From Actinomycetota bacterium (GTDB lineage: Bacteria > Actinomycetota > Acidimicrobiia > IMCC26256 > BP-133): a DNA stretch of 8,039 bases. Where the stretch lies: positions 1 to 8,039 of the forward strand of contig JAUZEX010000830.1 in assembly GCA_030838815.1 (NCBI GenBank), written 5' to 3'. Positions 1-5,593 of this stretch are shown piece by piece (within the stretch, counting starts at the first letter, position 1; each line of letters begins with the position of its first letter). The notes beneath the pieces are model-generated. The model was given only the letters and a program-made list of their open reading frames with translations, had not been told where the DNA came from and did not search any database. The position numbers and the translations under genes were made by a program.

Positions 1-740
1 CACGGCAGCGTCCGGCGCACCCACCGGCCGTCGGTCCCGCGGGCCAGGAAGACCTGGTGGCTCAGATCGTTGTCGTAGGTGCCGGCGAAGGCGTAGGCCG
101 CCGTGCGGTTGACGAGAATCGCGCCCAGGTCGCTCTTGGGCAGCTCGACGCCGGTGGAGACGGACCGCCACCGCCCGGTGCTGACGGTCGCCTCGTACAG
201 CCCCTGCGCCGCCGGGCAGTCGCCGGCCGTGTTCCCGCACCCGGCGACGAGGGCGTAGGCGCGGGGCCCGGACGGTTCGAGCGCCACGACGGGGTTGCCG
301 AGGTCGACCCGCTGCCAGCGCTTCCCGCCGTTGAACGTGGCGCTGAGGCTGCGCCGGAAGACCCAGCCGTGCTGGGCGTCGCTGAAGCGGACGTCGCTCA
401 CGAAGTCGGGCCCCCCGGCGCCGTCGGGGCCGGGGACGTCGAGGCGGGGCAGCCGGGTCCAGGCGCCGCCGCCGTCGGTCGTTCTCGAGACGACGGCGCA
501 GGTGGCGAGGTCGAAGCCGGGTCGGGGGCAGGGTTCCTCGCCGATCACCCATCCGTTGCGCTCGTCGGAGAACCACGCCGCCAGCACGCCCGGACCTGAC
601 GCCGGGGCCGTCGAGGCCGTCGTGCTCGAGGCGTCGCCGGGCCGGGTGGTCGACGACCCTCCGCCGCCCTTTCCGGCGTCGTGGCAGCCCGCCAGCACCC
701 CGGCCACAAGGCCGAGCGAGACCGCCCATCGTCGCCACAC
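1..740 (-). CDS. Partial lipoprotein with Asp-box (BNR-like) beta-propeller repeats
   Basis: The reading frame starts at GTG 740-738 and stays open to the window edge, about 246 codons, so the C-terminus is missing. It begins with a short signal peptide (MWRRWAVSLGLVAGVLAGC) ending in a lipobox, Leu16-Ala-Gly-Cys19, which predicts lipid attachment at Cys19 and a location on the outer face of the membrane. A Gly/Ser/Thr-rich linker covers residues 23-50. Next come repeats of the form 'NGWVIG ... TTDGGGAWTRL' (about 62-97) and 'HGWVF ... TFNGGKRWQRV' (about 124-145). These resemble the Asp-box S/T-x-D-x-G-x-x-W turns of BNR/sialidase-type beta-propellers. That fold is common in secreted proteins of unknown substrate, so no enzymatic activity is claimed. 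There is no good Shine-Dalgarno sequence. A TGTAAT box 7 bases before the GTG suggests a leaderless mRNA and supports this start. The gene is divergent from the small secreted protein at 866. Confidence 0.75.
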   Translation of the reverse strand, partial: MWRRWAVSLGLVAGVLAGCHDAGKGGGGSSTTRPGDASSTTASTAPASGPGVLAAWFSDERNGWVIGEEPCPRPGFDLATCAVVSRTTDGGGAWTRLPRLDVPGPDGAGGPDFVSDVRFSDAQHGWVFRRSLSATFNGGKRWQRVDLGNPVVALEPSGPRAYALVAGCGNTAGDCPAAQGLYEATVSTGRWRSVSTGVELPKSDLGAILVNRTAAYAFAGTYDNDLSHQVFLARGTDGRWVRRTLP

Positions 741-747
741 GGTCCCT

Positions 748-753
748 ATTACA
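748..753 (-). promoter_or_regulatory. -10 box TGTAAT for a leaderless transcript of the lipoprotein
   Basis: Read on the minus strand, TGTAAT matches the TATAAT consensus at five of six positions and lies 7 bases before the GTG at 740. That spacing would put the transcription start at or next to the start codon. I found no convincing -35 at 16-19 bases. The same arrangement precedes three other genes in the window. Confidence 0.45.
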
Positions 754-865
754 GTCGGTGGACGGCGGATGGGGCGCCGAAACGGCCGGGCGGGGCATTG
801 GATGCGTAAGCGACCGCCGACCCTGGGTAGAGCCGGACCTATCGGGTTTGTCGAGAGGAGAGGGC

Positions 866-1132
866 GTGCGGAACTCGCTGAGGGTTGTGGCGGCGGCGGC
901 CGCGGTCGTCGGGCTGGCCGCGCCGGCGTGGGCCGGCGACTCGCCCAACGGGCATTACCAGCGCCACAAGCGCTACCAGGGCGACTACTACGACTACAAC
1001 GACCAACGGGACGCCAAGTGGTCCGAGCCCGGCCCCTACGACGGCTCCTACGACTGCCGCCACCGTCCGCACGGGAGCCACCACACCGAGACGTGGTGTG
1101 ACCACTCCTACGGCTACCAGCCCGAGGGCTAG
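866..1132 (+). CDS. Small secreted Tyr/His/Asp-rich protein of unknown function
   Basis: This encodes 88 residues. I chose GTG 866 because AGGAG at 856-860 lies 5 bases upstream and because this start places a signal peptide at the very N-terminus: MRNSLR, a hydrophobic Ala/Val stretch (7-20), then a likely cleavage site AWA|GDS after residue 23. The predicted mature chain of 65 residues is unusually rich in aromatic and polar residues, with about nine Tyr, seven His and eight Asp. Examples are 'GDYYDYND' (39-46) and 'GSHHTETWCDH' (70-80). It has two cysteines, Cys64 and Cys78, which could form a disulfide. I do not recognise a family. Metal binding or cell-surface adhesion would fit the composition but is speculation. 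The frame is open upstream to ATG 758, but that extension would bury the signal peptide. The stop is only 7 bases from the stop of the convergent HDOD gene. Confidence 0.7.
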   Translation: MRNSLRVVAAAAAVVGLAAPAWAGDSPNGHYQRHKRYQGDYYDYNDQRDAKWSEPGPYDGSYDCRHRPHGSHHTETWCDHSYGYQPEG

Positions 1133-1139
1133 ATCGGGG

Positions 1140-2015
1140 CTAGGAAGAGAACGCCTGGAGGAGTTGGGCGACGTCGTCCTCGACCTGGCGGGCGATGGCC
1201 ACGGCGTCGGTGACATCGAGGTTCAGGGCCCGCAGGCCGGCGTTCTGACCGTGCTCCAGTTCGGCGCAGGGCGACCGCACGAGGCGGCTGGCCACCGCCT
1301 CCGCCGCCACCAGCAGCAGCGTGTGCGGTTCGCTCAGCGTGGCGGGATGGGCGTGGTGGTCGGCCACGGCCTCGATGAACGTCTCCGGGAACCGCCAGGC
1401 GGAGAACACCCGGGCCGCCGCCTCGTCGTGGGCCATGCCGAAGGCGGCCTTCTCCGCCGCCCGCAGCCCACGCCCCGCCCGGGCTTCGGCCTGCACCGCC
1501 TCGAACCGCTGCGGGTCGGCCCGGAACAGGAGGGCGCTCCCAAGGTCGTGGAGCAGGCCGAGCGGGAAGGCCTGGTTGGGCCGCACCCCGGCCCGGGGGG
1601 CCAGCACGGAGCAGACCGTGGCGGTGGCCACCGAATGCTCCCAGTACCCGTCCGGCACGGTGTGCTCGCCCGGCTCGAACAGGCCGCTGGCGTGGACGGC
1701 GGCCATGGCCCGCACCGTGGGAAAGCCCACCACCGTCACCGCGAAACTCACCTCGGCCACCCGGCGGGACAGGCCGTAGTAGGCCGAGTTGGCCAGCCGC
1801 AACACCCGGGCGGTGAGCGACGGGTCGGCGGTGAGGGCCGCGGCGAGGTCCTTGGCCGACGAGTTCGGCTGGTCGGCCACCCACACCGTCCGCACCGCCA
1901 CCGACGGCTGCGCCGGCAGCCGTTCGAGCTCCTCGATGAGCGTGTCGACGAGCGCCCCCCGCTCGGCGTCCTCCTCCGAAGCGTCTTCGTCGTCGATGAT
2001 CGCGGCCCCGCTCAT
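1140..2015 (-). CDS. HDOD-domain signalling protein
   Basis: This encodes 291 residues. After an acidic N-terminal stretch (about 8-20), the HDOD domain runs from about residue 25 to 225. Typical segments are 'LPAQPSVAVRTVWVADQPNS' (33-52), 'ADPSLTARVLRLANSAYYG' (63-81), the hydrophobic 'VTVVGFPTVRAMA' helix (93-105), 'GLLHDLGSALLF' (153-164) with the His156-Asp157 pair, and 'AHDEAAARVFSAWRFPETFI' (195-214). HDOD domains are relatives of HD phosphohydrolases and usually act as non-catalytic signalling or output modules, often in bacteria that use c-di-GMP. The start ATG (2015-2013) overlaps the TGA stop of the upstream GGDEF-EAL gene in the tetranucleotide ATGA, which suggests translational coupling and near-equal production. 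That pairing suggests the HDOD protein works with the c-di-GMP enzyme, for example as a partner or output. This is inferred from gene context only. No separate promoter is apparent. Confidence 0.88.
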   Translation of the reverse strand: MSGAAIIDDEDASEEDAERGALVDTLIEELERLPAQPSVAVRTVWVADQPNSSAKDLAAALTADPSLTARVLRLANSAYYGLSRRVAEVSFAVTVVGFPTVRAMAAVHASGLFEPGEHTVPDGYWEHSVATATVCSVLAPRAGVRPNQAFPLGLLHDLGSALLFRADPQRFEAVQAEARAGRGLRAAEKAAFGMAHDEAAARVFSAWRFPETFIEAVADHHAHPATLSEPHTLLLVAAEAVASRLVRSPCAELEHGQNAGLRALNLDVTDAVAIARQVEDDVAQLLQAFSS

Positions 2016-4141
2016 TGGCGCACTCCCAGGTCGGACCGGAGGTCGGAGCCCCGCAGCCAGGCGGTGGCCTCGCTGCCGGGCATCGGACGGGCGTAGAGGT
2101 AGCCCTGGGCGAAGCGGCAGCCCAGCGCCTGCAGCAGGCGGGCATCGTCGTCGGTCTCGACGCCTTCGGCCACCGGCGTCAGCCCGAGGGCCTCCGACAG
2201 CGACACCACGGCGGCCACGATGGCCGGCGCCGTCGGGTCGGTCCTCAGGCCGGCCACGAACGAGCGGTCGATTTTCAGGAACTCGCCGGGGAAGCGGCGC
2301 AGGGACGACAGTGACGAGTAGCCCGTCCCGAAGTCGTCCATGGCGAGGCGGACGCCGACGGAGCAGAGGTCGCGCAGCTGGCCGAATGCACCCTCGATCT
2401 CGTCCATGAACACGCTCTCGGTCAGCTCCAGGCACAGTCGCCGAGGAGCGAGCCCGGTCGACTCCAGCACACCCAGCACGGTCTCGACCAGGCCCGGGGT
2501 GGCGAGCTGGCGGGCCGACAGGTTGACGCTCAGGTAGGCGGGGGCGAGGTCGCCGAGCTCGGACTGCCAGGTGGCGAACTGCCGGCACGACGCCCACAGC
2601 ACCCACTGGCCGAGCCGGTCGATGACGCCCATCTCCTCGGCCAGGGCCACGAACACGGCCGGCGACACCTGGCCGAACTCGGGTTCGTACCAGCGGGACA
2701 GGGCCTCCACGCCCACGGCCCGGCCGGTGACCTGGTCGACGATCGGCTGGTAGTGCACCGTGAGCTGGTCGTGGTCGATGGCCCGGCGCAGGGCGTTGGC
2801 CATGGCCAGGCGGGTGGTCACGCCCTGGCGGACCCGCTCGTCGAACAGCGCCCAGCGGGCTTTGCCGGAGGCCTTGGCCTGGTACAGCGCGGTGTCGGCG
2901 TCGCGCAGCACCGTCTCGGGGTCGAGGCCGACCTCGGTCGACAGCACCAGCCCCATGCTGGCCGACACGCTGACCTCGCGACCGGCGATCGTGAAGGCGG
3001 GCGCCAGCGCCTCGATGAGGCGGCGGGCAATCCGCTCGGCGTGAGCGGCGTCGTGCACGTCGGCGCAGACGACGACGAACTCGTCGCCCCCGAAGCGGGT
3101 CACGAGGTCGTGGGGCCGCACGGCGTCCGTCAAGCGGTCAGCCACGGCCAGAAGGAGCTCGTCGCCCGTCTCGTGGCCGAAGGAGTCGTTGACGAACTTG
3201 AAGTCGTCGACGTCGACGAACAGCACCGCAACCGCCGGCTCGGGCCGGTCGAGCTGGTCGCGCAGCGCTTCCCAGAGCAGGCTCCGGTTCGGGAGCCCGG
3301 TGAGCCGGTCGTGGGTGGCGTCGTGGGACAGGGCCTGCTCGAGGAGGCGGCGCTCGGTGACGTCCTCCACGGAGCCGACGAAGCCGCCGGCGCGATGACT
3401 GCTGAGGACGGGCGCCACCCGGATCGACACCCAGCGGGCGGAGCCGTCGGGGCGTTCGACCTTCACCTGGTCCACCTCCGCTTCGGCGCCTTCCAGCACC
3501 CCTTCGAGGGCGGTGACGACCCGGGCCCGGTCGGCGGGGGCCAGTGTGTCGAGCCACCGGCTGCCGTGCATCCCGGCGCCGCCGACCCCGAGAATCTCGA
3601 TGCAGCGGGCATTGGCGTAGCCGAGCCGCAGGCCCACGTCGGAGCGGAAGATCCCGATCGGGGCCTGTTCGGCCAGCACCCGGAACTGCTCCTCCGAGAG
3701 GCGCAGGTGCTCCTCGGCCCGCAGCTCCTCGGAGCGCTCCCGGACGACGACGATCGAGCGCCGCGAACCGTTGGGCTGCTTTCCTTCGGGCTGGCCGAGG
3801 GGATGGACGGTGATGCGCACGGCGACGCTGGCGCCGTCGCGGAAGGCGGCCACCGAGTCGGCCGTGCCGGCCACGCCGGTGTCGAGCAGGTTGCAGATCA
3901 CCTCGCCGGCGGCGCCCAGACCGAGGTCGCCGATGTCGGCGGCGGGGTGCGGAACGACGGCGAGGCCGGAGAAGGCCGGGGTGGCCCACTGCACCCGGTG
4001 CTGCATCCGGCCGCGGCGAACCACCGACTCGACGAGTGCGACCGGGTCCGGTAGCGCGCTCAGGACGAGATCGATGACAGCGGGTTCCATCACGGCATCC
4101 AAGCCAGGCTCCTTGCGGAAGAGACCCATTCCGTGGGTCAT
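2012..4141 (-). CDS. PAS-GGDEF-EAL cyclic-di-GMP synthase/phosphodiesterase
   Basis: From ATG 4141 this gives 709 residues, apparently cytoplasmic (no signal peptide or membrane segment). A PAS-like region (about 22-135) is followed by a short charged helix (about 135-155) and a clearer PAS domain (about 150-265) that opens 'LSEEQFRVLAEQAPIGIF' and ends 'GFVGSVEDVTERRLLEQAL'. The GGDEF domain (about 270-435) has an intact GGDEF at 351-355 and the inhibitory RxxD site, Arg342-Pro-His-Asp345, five residues before it. This predicts an active, product-inhibited diguanylate cyclase. The EAL domain (about 445-695) keeps EAL (479-481), Asn540 in 'SVNLS', 'ELTE' (572-575), 'DDFGTG' (602-607), Lys623 in 'KIDRSF', Glu659 in 'AEGVET' and 'QGY' (679-681), so the phosphodiesterase should also be active. 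Net direction presumably depends on the PAS input, whose ligand I cannot tell. The start is uncertain: ATG 4141, ATG 4129, TTG 4102, GTG 4093 and ATG 4090 are all in frame. Only TTG 4102 has a well-spaced strong Shine-Dalgarno sequence (AAGGAG at 4109-4114, 6 bases away). If it or a later start is used, the upstream hairpin is untranslated leader. Confidence 0.9.
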   Translation of the reverse strand: MTHGMGLFRKEPGLDAVMEPAVIDLVLSALPDPVALVESVVRRGRMQHRVQWATPAFSGLAVVPHPAADIGDLGLGAAGEVICNLLDTGVAGTADSVAAFRDGASVAVRITVHPLGQPEGKQPNGSRRSIVVVRERSEELRAEEHLRLSEEQFRVLAEQAPIGIFRSDVGLRLGYANARCIEILGVGGAGMHGSRWLDTLAPADRARVVTALEGVLEGAEAEVDQVKVERPDGSARWVSIRVAPVLSSHRAGGFVGSVEDVTERRLLEQALSHDATHDRLTGLPNRSLLWEALRDQLDRPEPAVAVLFVDVDDFKFVNDSFGHETGDELLLAVADRLTDAVRPHDLVTRFGGDEFVVVCADVHDAAHAERIARRLIEALAPAFTIAGREVSVSASMGLVLSTEVGLDPETVLRDADTALYQAKASGKARWALFDERVRQGVTTRLAMANALRRAIDHDQLTVHYQPIVDQVTGRAVGVEALSRWYEPEFGQVSPAVFVALAEEMGVIDRLGQWVLWASCRQFATWQSELGDLAPAYLSVNLSARQLATPGLVETVLGVLESTGLAPRRLCLELTESVFMDEIEGAFGQLRDLCSVGVRLAMDDFGTGYSSLSSLRRFPGEFLKIDRSFVAGLRTDPTAPAIVAAVVSLSEALGLTPVAEGVETDDDARLLQALGCRFAQGYLYARPMPGSEATAWLRGSDLRSDLGVRQ

Positions 4142-4150
4142 CCGCAAGGA
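4109..4150 (-). promoter_or_regulatory. Hairpin that would sequester the Shine-Dalgarno sequence of the GGDEF-EAL gene
   Basis: Bases 4110-4119 (tccttgcgga) and 4141-4150 (tccgcaagga) are perfect 10-base reverse complements. Nested inside is a second perfect 6-bp stem, 4123-4128 with 4134-4139, with a five-base loop. In minus-strand RNA the lower stem pairs five of the six bases of the AAGGAG at 4114-4109, the best ribosome-binding sequence near the gene start. It also holds the candidate ATG 4141 in the stem and ATG 4129 at the loop edge. That is the layout of a translational switch or RNA thermometer. The inverted repeats are seen directly; a regulatory role is inferred. Confidence 0.5.
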
Positions 4151-4157
4151 TCGGCCG

Positions 4158-4208
4158 CCCCCGCCGCAGGCTGAGCGTTTGGCGGGGGACCCTCGGGGTC
4201 CGACGCTC
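4158..4208 (-). ncRNA. Candidate pseudoknotted leader RNA upstream of the GGDEF-EAL gene
   Basis: On the minus strand three perfect complementary pairs interlock. GAGCGT (4208-4203) pairs with ACGCTC (4178-4173). GGACCC (4201-4196) pairs with GGGTCC (4192-4187) around a CGA loop. CCCGCC (4186-4181), inside the first stem's loop, pairs with GGCGGG (4165-4160) outside it. The order is stem 1 5' side, small hairpin, stem 2 5' side, AA, stem 1 3' side, seven bases, stem 2 3' side. This is a sterically plausible H-type pseudoknot. Without the small hairpin, stem 2 can grow to 8 bp (4188-4181 with 4165-4158), so two alternative states are possible. I could not match it to a riboswitch class I know, and I do not see the GEMM c-di-GMP core. 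In sequence this GC-rich, some pairing is expected by chance. Confidence 0.35.
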
Positions 4209-4221
4209 GTGGCCGCGCCCA

Positions 4222-4271
4222 CCCGGGCGGAGAACGGGATGATCCCAGCATCAGCCCGTCCTCCGCCCGGG
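4222..4271 (-). promoter_or_regulatory. 17-bp inverted repeat forming a long hairpin in minus-strand RNA
   Basis: The arms are 4222-4238 and 4255-4271, separated by 16 bases that can themselves add a 4-bp TGAT/ATCA stem. The arms are complementary at all positions but one (4233 with 4260). On the minus strand that position is a G-U wobble, so the RNA pairs throughout. On the plus strand it is an A-C mismatch. This asymmetry favours a minus-strand RNA structure between two minus-strand genes. No T-tract follows, so it is not a classical intrinsic terminator. It could be a terminator lacking a U-tract, an mRNA-stabilising hairpin, or part of the structured leader. Confidence 0.5.
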
Positions 4272-4272
4272 G

Positions 4273-4292
4273 CCTCGGGCCCGGGCGCGAGG
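4273..4292 (-). terminator. Possible terminator hairpin after the cupredoxin gene
   Basis: cctcg (4273-4277) and cgagg (4288-4292) flank the palindrome gcccgggc (4279-4286), about 20 bases past the cupredoxin stop codon on its own strand. The lack of a T-tract makes termination uncertain, and read-through into the GGDEF-EAL gene is equally possible. Confidence 0.25.
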
Positions 4293-4311
4293 GTGCTCGG
4301 CGTTCGCTGCT

Positions 4312-5400
4312 CTAGGCGGGCAGGTAGCGGCTCGAGCGGTGGTAGAAGGCCCAGGCGGCGACGGACAGGACGAAGAGGGCGAGGGCGAGGGCGGCTCCGA
4401 TGAGGAGCATCGACCCGTTGTCGGGCGGCTTGTCGCCCTTGGCGGAGGCCAGGGTGTCGAGGATCGACTGATCGATCGGCACCACCGGCACGGGGCCCGG
4501 CGCCGTGGTGGTCGACGTGTCGGGCGGAGGAGCGGCGGAGGCGGCGGCGGCCGCGGCGTCCATCGCCGCCGGGTCGAGGACGGGCGGTGGGGCCGGGAGG
4601 GTGACGTCGGTGGGCGGGGCGGGCGGCGCGGGCGCTTGGCCGTTGTTGTTGGCGCCGTTGGCGGTGGCGGCCCGGTCCTTCCCGCCGCCGTTCTGTGCCG
4701 GTGTTGCCTTCGGGGCCGTGGCCGGGCTCGTCGGGCGGGACGCTGGCGGCGGCGGTGTCGCGACGCCACCGGAGGGGGGACCGGACGGCGGCGGCGCCGG
4801 CGGAGGCGTGTACGTCGGCGGCGGCGGCGTGTAGGTCGGCGGCGGCGGGGGCGGGGGAGCGGTCGTCGTGGTGGTCGGGGGCTTCGTCGTGGTGGTGGTT
4901 GTCGGCTTGGGCGGCTTGGTCGTCGGGGGGGTCGGCGGCTTGGTGGTGGTCGTCGTCGGGCTGGTGGTGGTCGTGGCACCCGGCACAGTCGTCGTGGTGG
5001 TCGCCCCGGGGGCCGTGGTGGCGGTGGTCGTGGTGGCCCCGGAGTCCTGCACGTAGATCACGCCTGCCATCCCGGCGCCACCGGGCGCGCCGTGGTATTT
5101 GCAGTAATAGGGATACGTCCCCGCCTGCTGGAAGCGCAGCCCGACGTATTGGTTGGTGCTCAGCTCCTGGTCGAAGACGCCGCTGTCGGAGGTCACCGAG
5201 TGGGTGAGATGGGCGTCCTGCGCCTTGGCGAAGACCACGGTGTCGCCGGTTTGGACGGTGATCTGGGTCGGGCTGAAGTTCGAGTCCCGCACGATGACGC
5301 CGGCCATGTTGGCCGCCCCGGCCGGGACGGCCGGGGTGAGGGACGCGGCGAGCACCGCCGCCAACGCCACCGACAGCGGCAGAAGTGCGCGTCGAACCAT
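4312..5400 (-). CDS. Secreted membrane-anchored cupredoxin with a Thr/Pro stalk
   Basis: This encodes 362 residues. ATG 5400 is chosen because GGGGAGG lies about 4 bases upstream and because it starts a clean signal peptide: MVRR, a hydrophobic run to about residue 25, and likely cleavage near 'PAGAA' (26-30). A plastocyanin-like cupredoxin domain spans about 32-118. Its type-1 copper ligands are all visible: His67 in 'HLTHSV', and Cys100, His103 and Met111 in 'YYCKYHGAPGGAGMAGVIYV'. This predicts one-electron transfer by a blue copper centre outside the cytoplasm. Residues 119-205 are a low-complexity Thr/Pro stalk. A Pro/Ala-rich region follows to about 310. One transmembrane helix (about 330-352), followed by the basic tail 'YHRSSRYLPA', anchors the protein in the membrane. 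There is no LPxTG sorting motif. The partner is unknown. The gene is divergent from the tautomerase and shares the neighbourhood with a second predicted copper protein at 6028. It is co-directional with the c-di-GMP genes, which lie 170 bases downstream if ATG 4141 is their start. Confidence 0.9.
   Translation of the reverse strand: MVRRALLPLSVALAAVLAASLTPAVPAGAANMAGVIVRDSNFSPTQITVQTGDTVVFAKAQDAHLTHSVTSDSGVFDQELSTNQYVGLRFQQAGTYPYYCKYHGAPGGAGMAGVIYVQDSGATTTTATTAPGATTTTTVPGATTTTSPTTTTTKPPTPPTTKPPKPTTTTTTKPPTTTTTAPPPPPPPTYTPPPPTYTPPPAPPPSGPPSGGVATPPPPASRPTSPATAPKATPAQNGGGKDRAATANGANNNGQAPAPPAPPTDVTLPAPPPVLDPAAMDAAAAAASAAPPPDTSTTTAPGPVPVVPIDQSILDTLASAKGDKPPDNGSMLLIGAALALALFVLSVAAWAFYHRSSRYLPA
4711..5040 (-). 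repeat. Low-complexity Thr/Pro-encoding tract with short tandem repeats
   Basis: This stretch of the cupredoxin gene encodes the linker (residues about 121-230). It contains runs of Thr codons broken by 'PGA' or 'KPP' units, and two nearby copies of 'TYTPPPP'-like coding (around 4800-4842). Such ACC/ACG and CCG repeats are prone to slippage, so linker length may vary between strains. The composition fits an extended, possibly O-glycosylated stalk across the cell wall; that role is inferred. Confidence 0.6.
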
Positions 5401-5593
5401 CGGACCTCCCCTCCCGCTCCGAGTTCTGGGGGGTCGGAGCAGGGACGTCACGCGCCGGCGACAGGGGCCGCCGATCATTGGTTGAGGCATTCGTGCCCGA
5501 ATGGGCCGATTCCTGTTGCAATCGGGTTACAAGCCGCCAAACGCGCGATTTGCCCGAATCGGACCGCTTCCGGGGCACTGGTACGGTCGCCGC
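5401..5593. other. Divergent intergenic region with a near-repeated motif
   Basis: These 193 bases separate the divergent cupredoxin and tautomerase genes and hold their control signals. The cupredoxin Shine-Dalgarno sequence lies at the left end and the tautomerase -10 box at the right end. The motif tgcccgaat occurs at 5494-5502 and again at 5551-5559. Both copies are followed by a related GG.CCG...TTCC stretch, and an inverted partial copy (aatcggg) lies at 5520-5526. These could be operator half-sites for a regulator acting on both genes, but the match is short. I found no convincing -35/-10 pair for the cupredoxin gene. Confidence 0.3.
5582..5587 (+). promoter_or_regulatory. -10 box TACGGT for a leaderless tautomerase transcript
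   Basis: TACGGT lies 6 bases before ATG 5594, too close for a ribosome-binding site in between, so the transcript probably starts at the ATG. There is no clear -35 at 16-19 bases. The identical hexamer precedes the gene at 6028. Confidence 0.5.

Noticed and set aside
758..865. N-terminal extension of the small secreted protein to ATG 758
   Set aside because: It would place 36 residues before a clear signal peptide, and AGGAG is well spaced only from GTG 866.
57..1101. Long plus-strand frames over the first kilobase
   Set aside because: They are antisense to the lipoprotein gene, which has a signal peptide, lipobox and Asp-box repeats. Their translations are low-complexity with no recognisable motif.
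885..2096. 403-codon plus-strand frame
   Set aside because: It lies out of frame with the small secreted protein and antisense to the HDOD gene, whose domain is unmistakable.
2753..4054. 433-codon plus-strand frame
   Set aside because: It is antisense to the GGDEF-EAL gene. The translation is Gly/Val/Ala/Arg-rich without motifs.
4158..4208. Resemblance to the 3' part of a glycine riboswitch (CCGCCAA..CTCAG on the minus strand)
   Set aside because: The conserved CCGAAGG-type core and the GGAGAG/CUCUC closing stem are missing, and the gene is not glycine-related. Superficial similarity only.
4103..4311. Known GEMM-I c-di-GMP riboswitch
   Set aside because: I searched the minus-strand leader for the CACGCACAGGGCAAACC and GACGCAAAGCC type core elements and found neither.
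4312..4420. Sortase-type C-terminal anchor on the cupredoxin
   Set aside because: There is a hydrophobic helix and basic tail but no LPxTG-like motif before it, so a plain transmembrane anchor is the simpler reading.
5401..5490. N-terminal extension of the cupredoxin to ATG 5490
   Set aside because: Same reasoning: the signal peptide starts at ATG 5400, directly behind a strong Shine-Dalgarno sequence.
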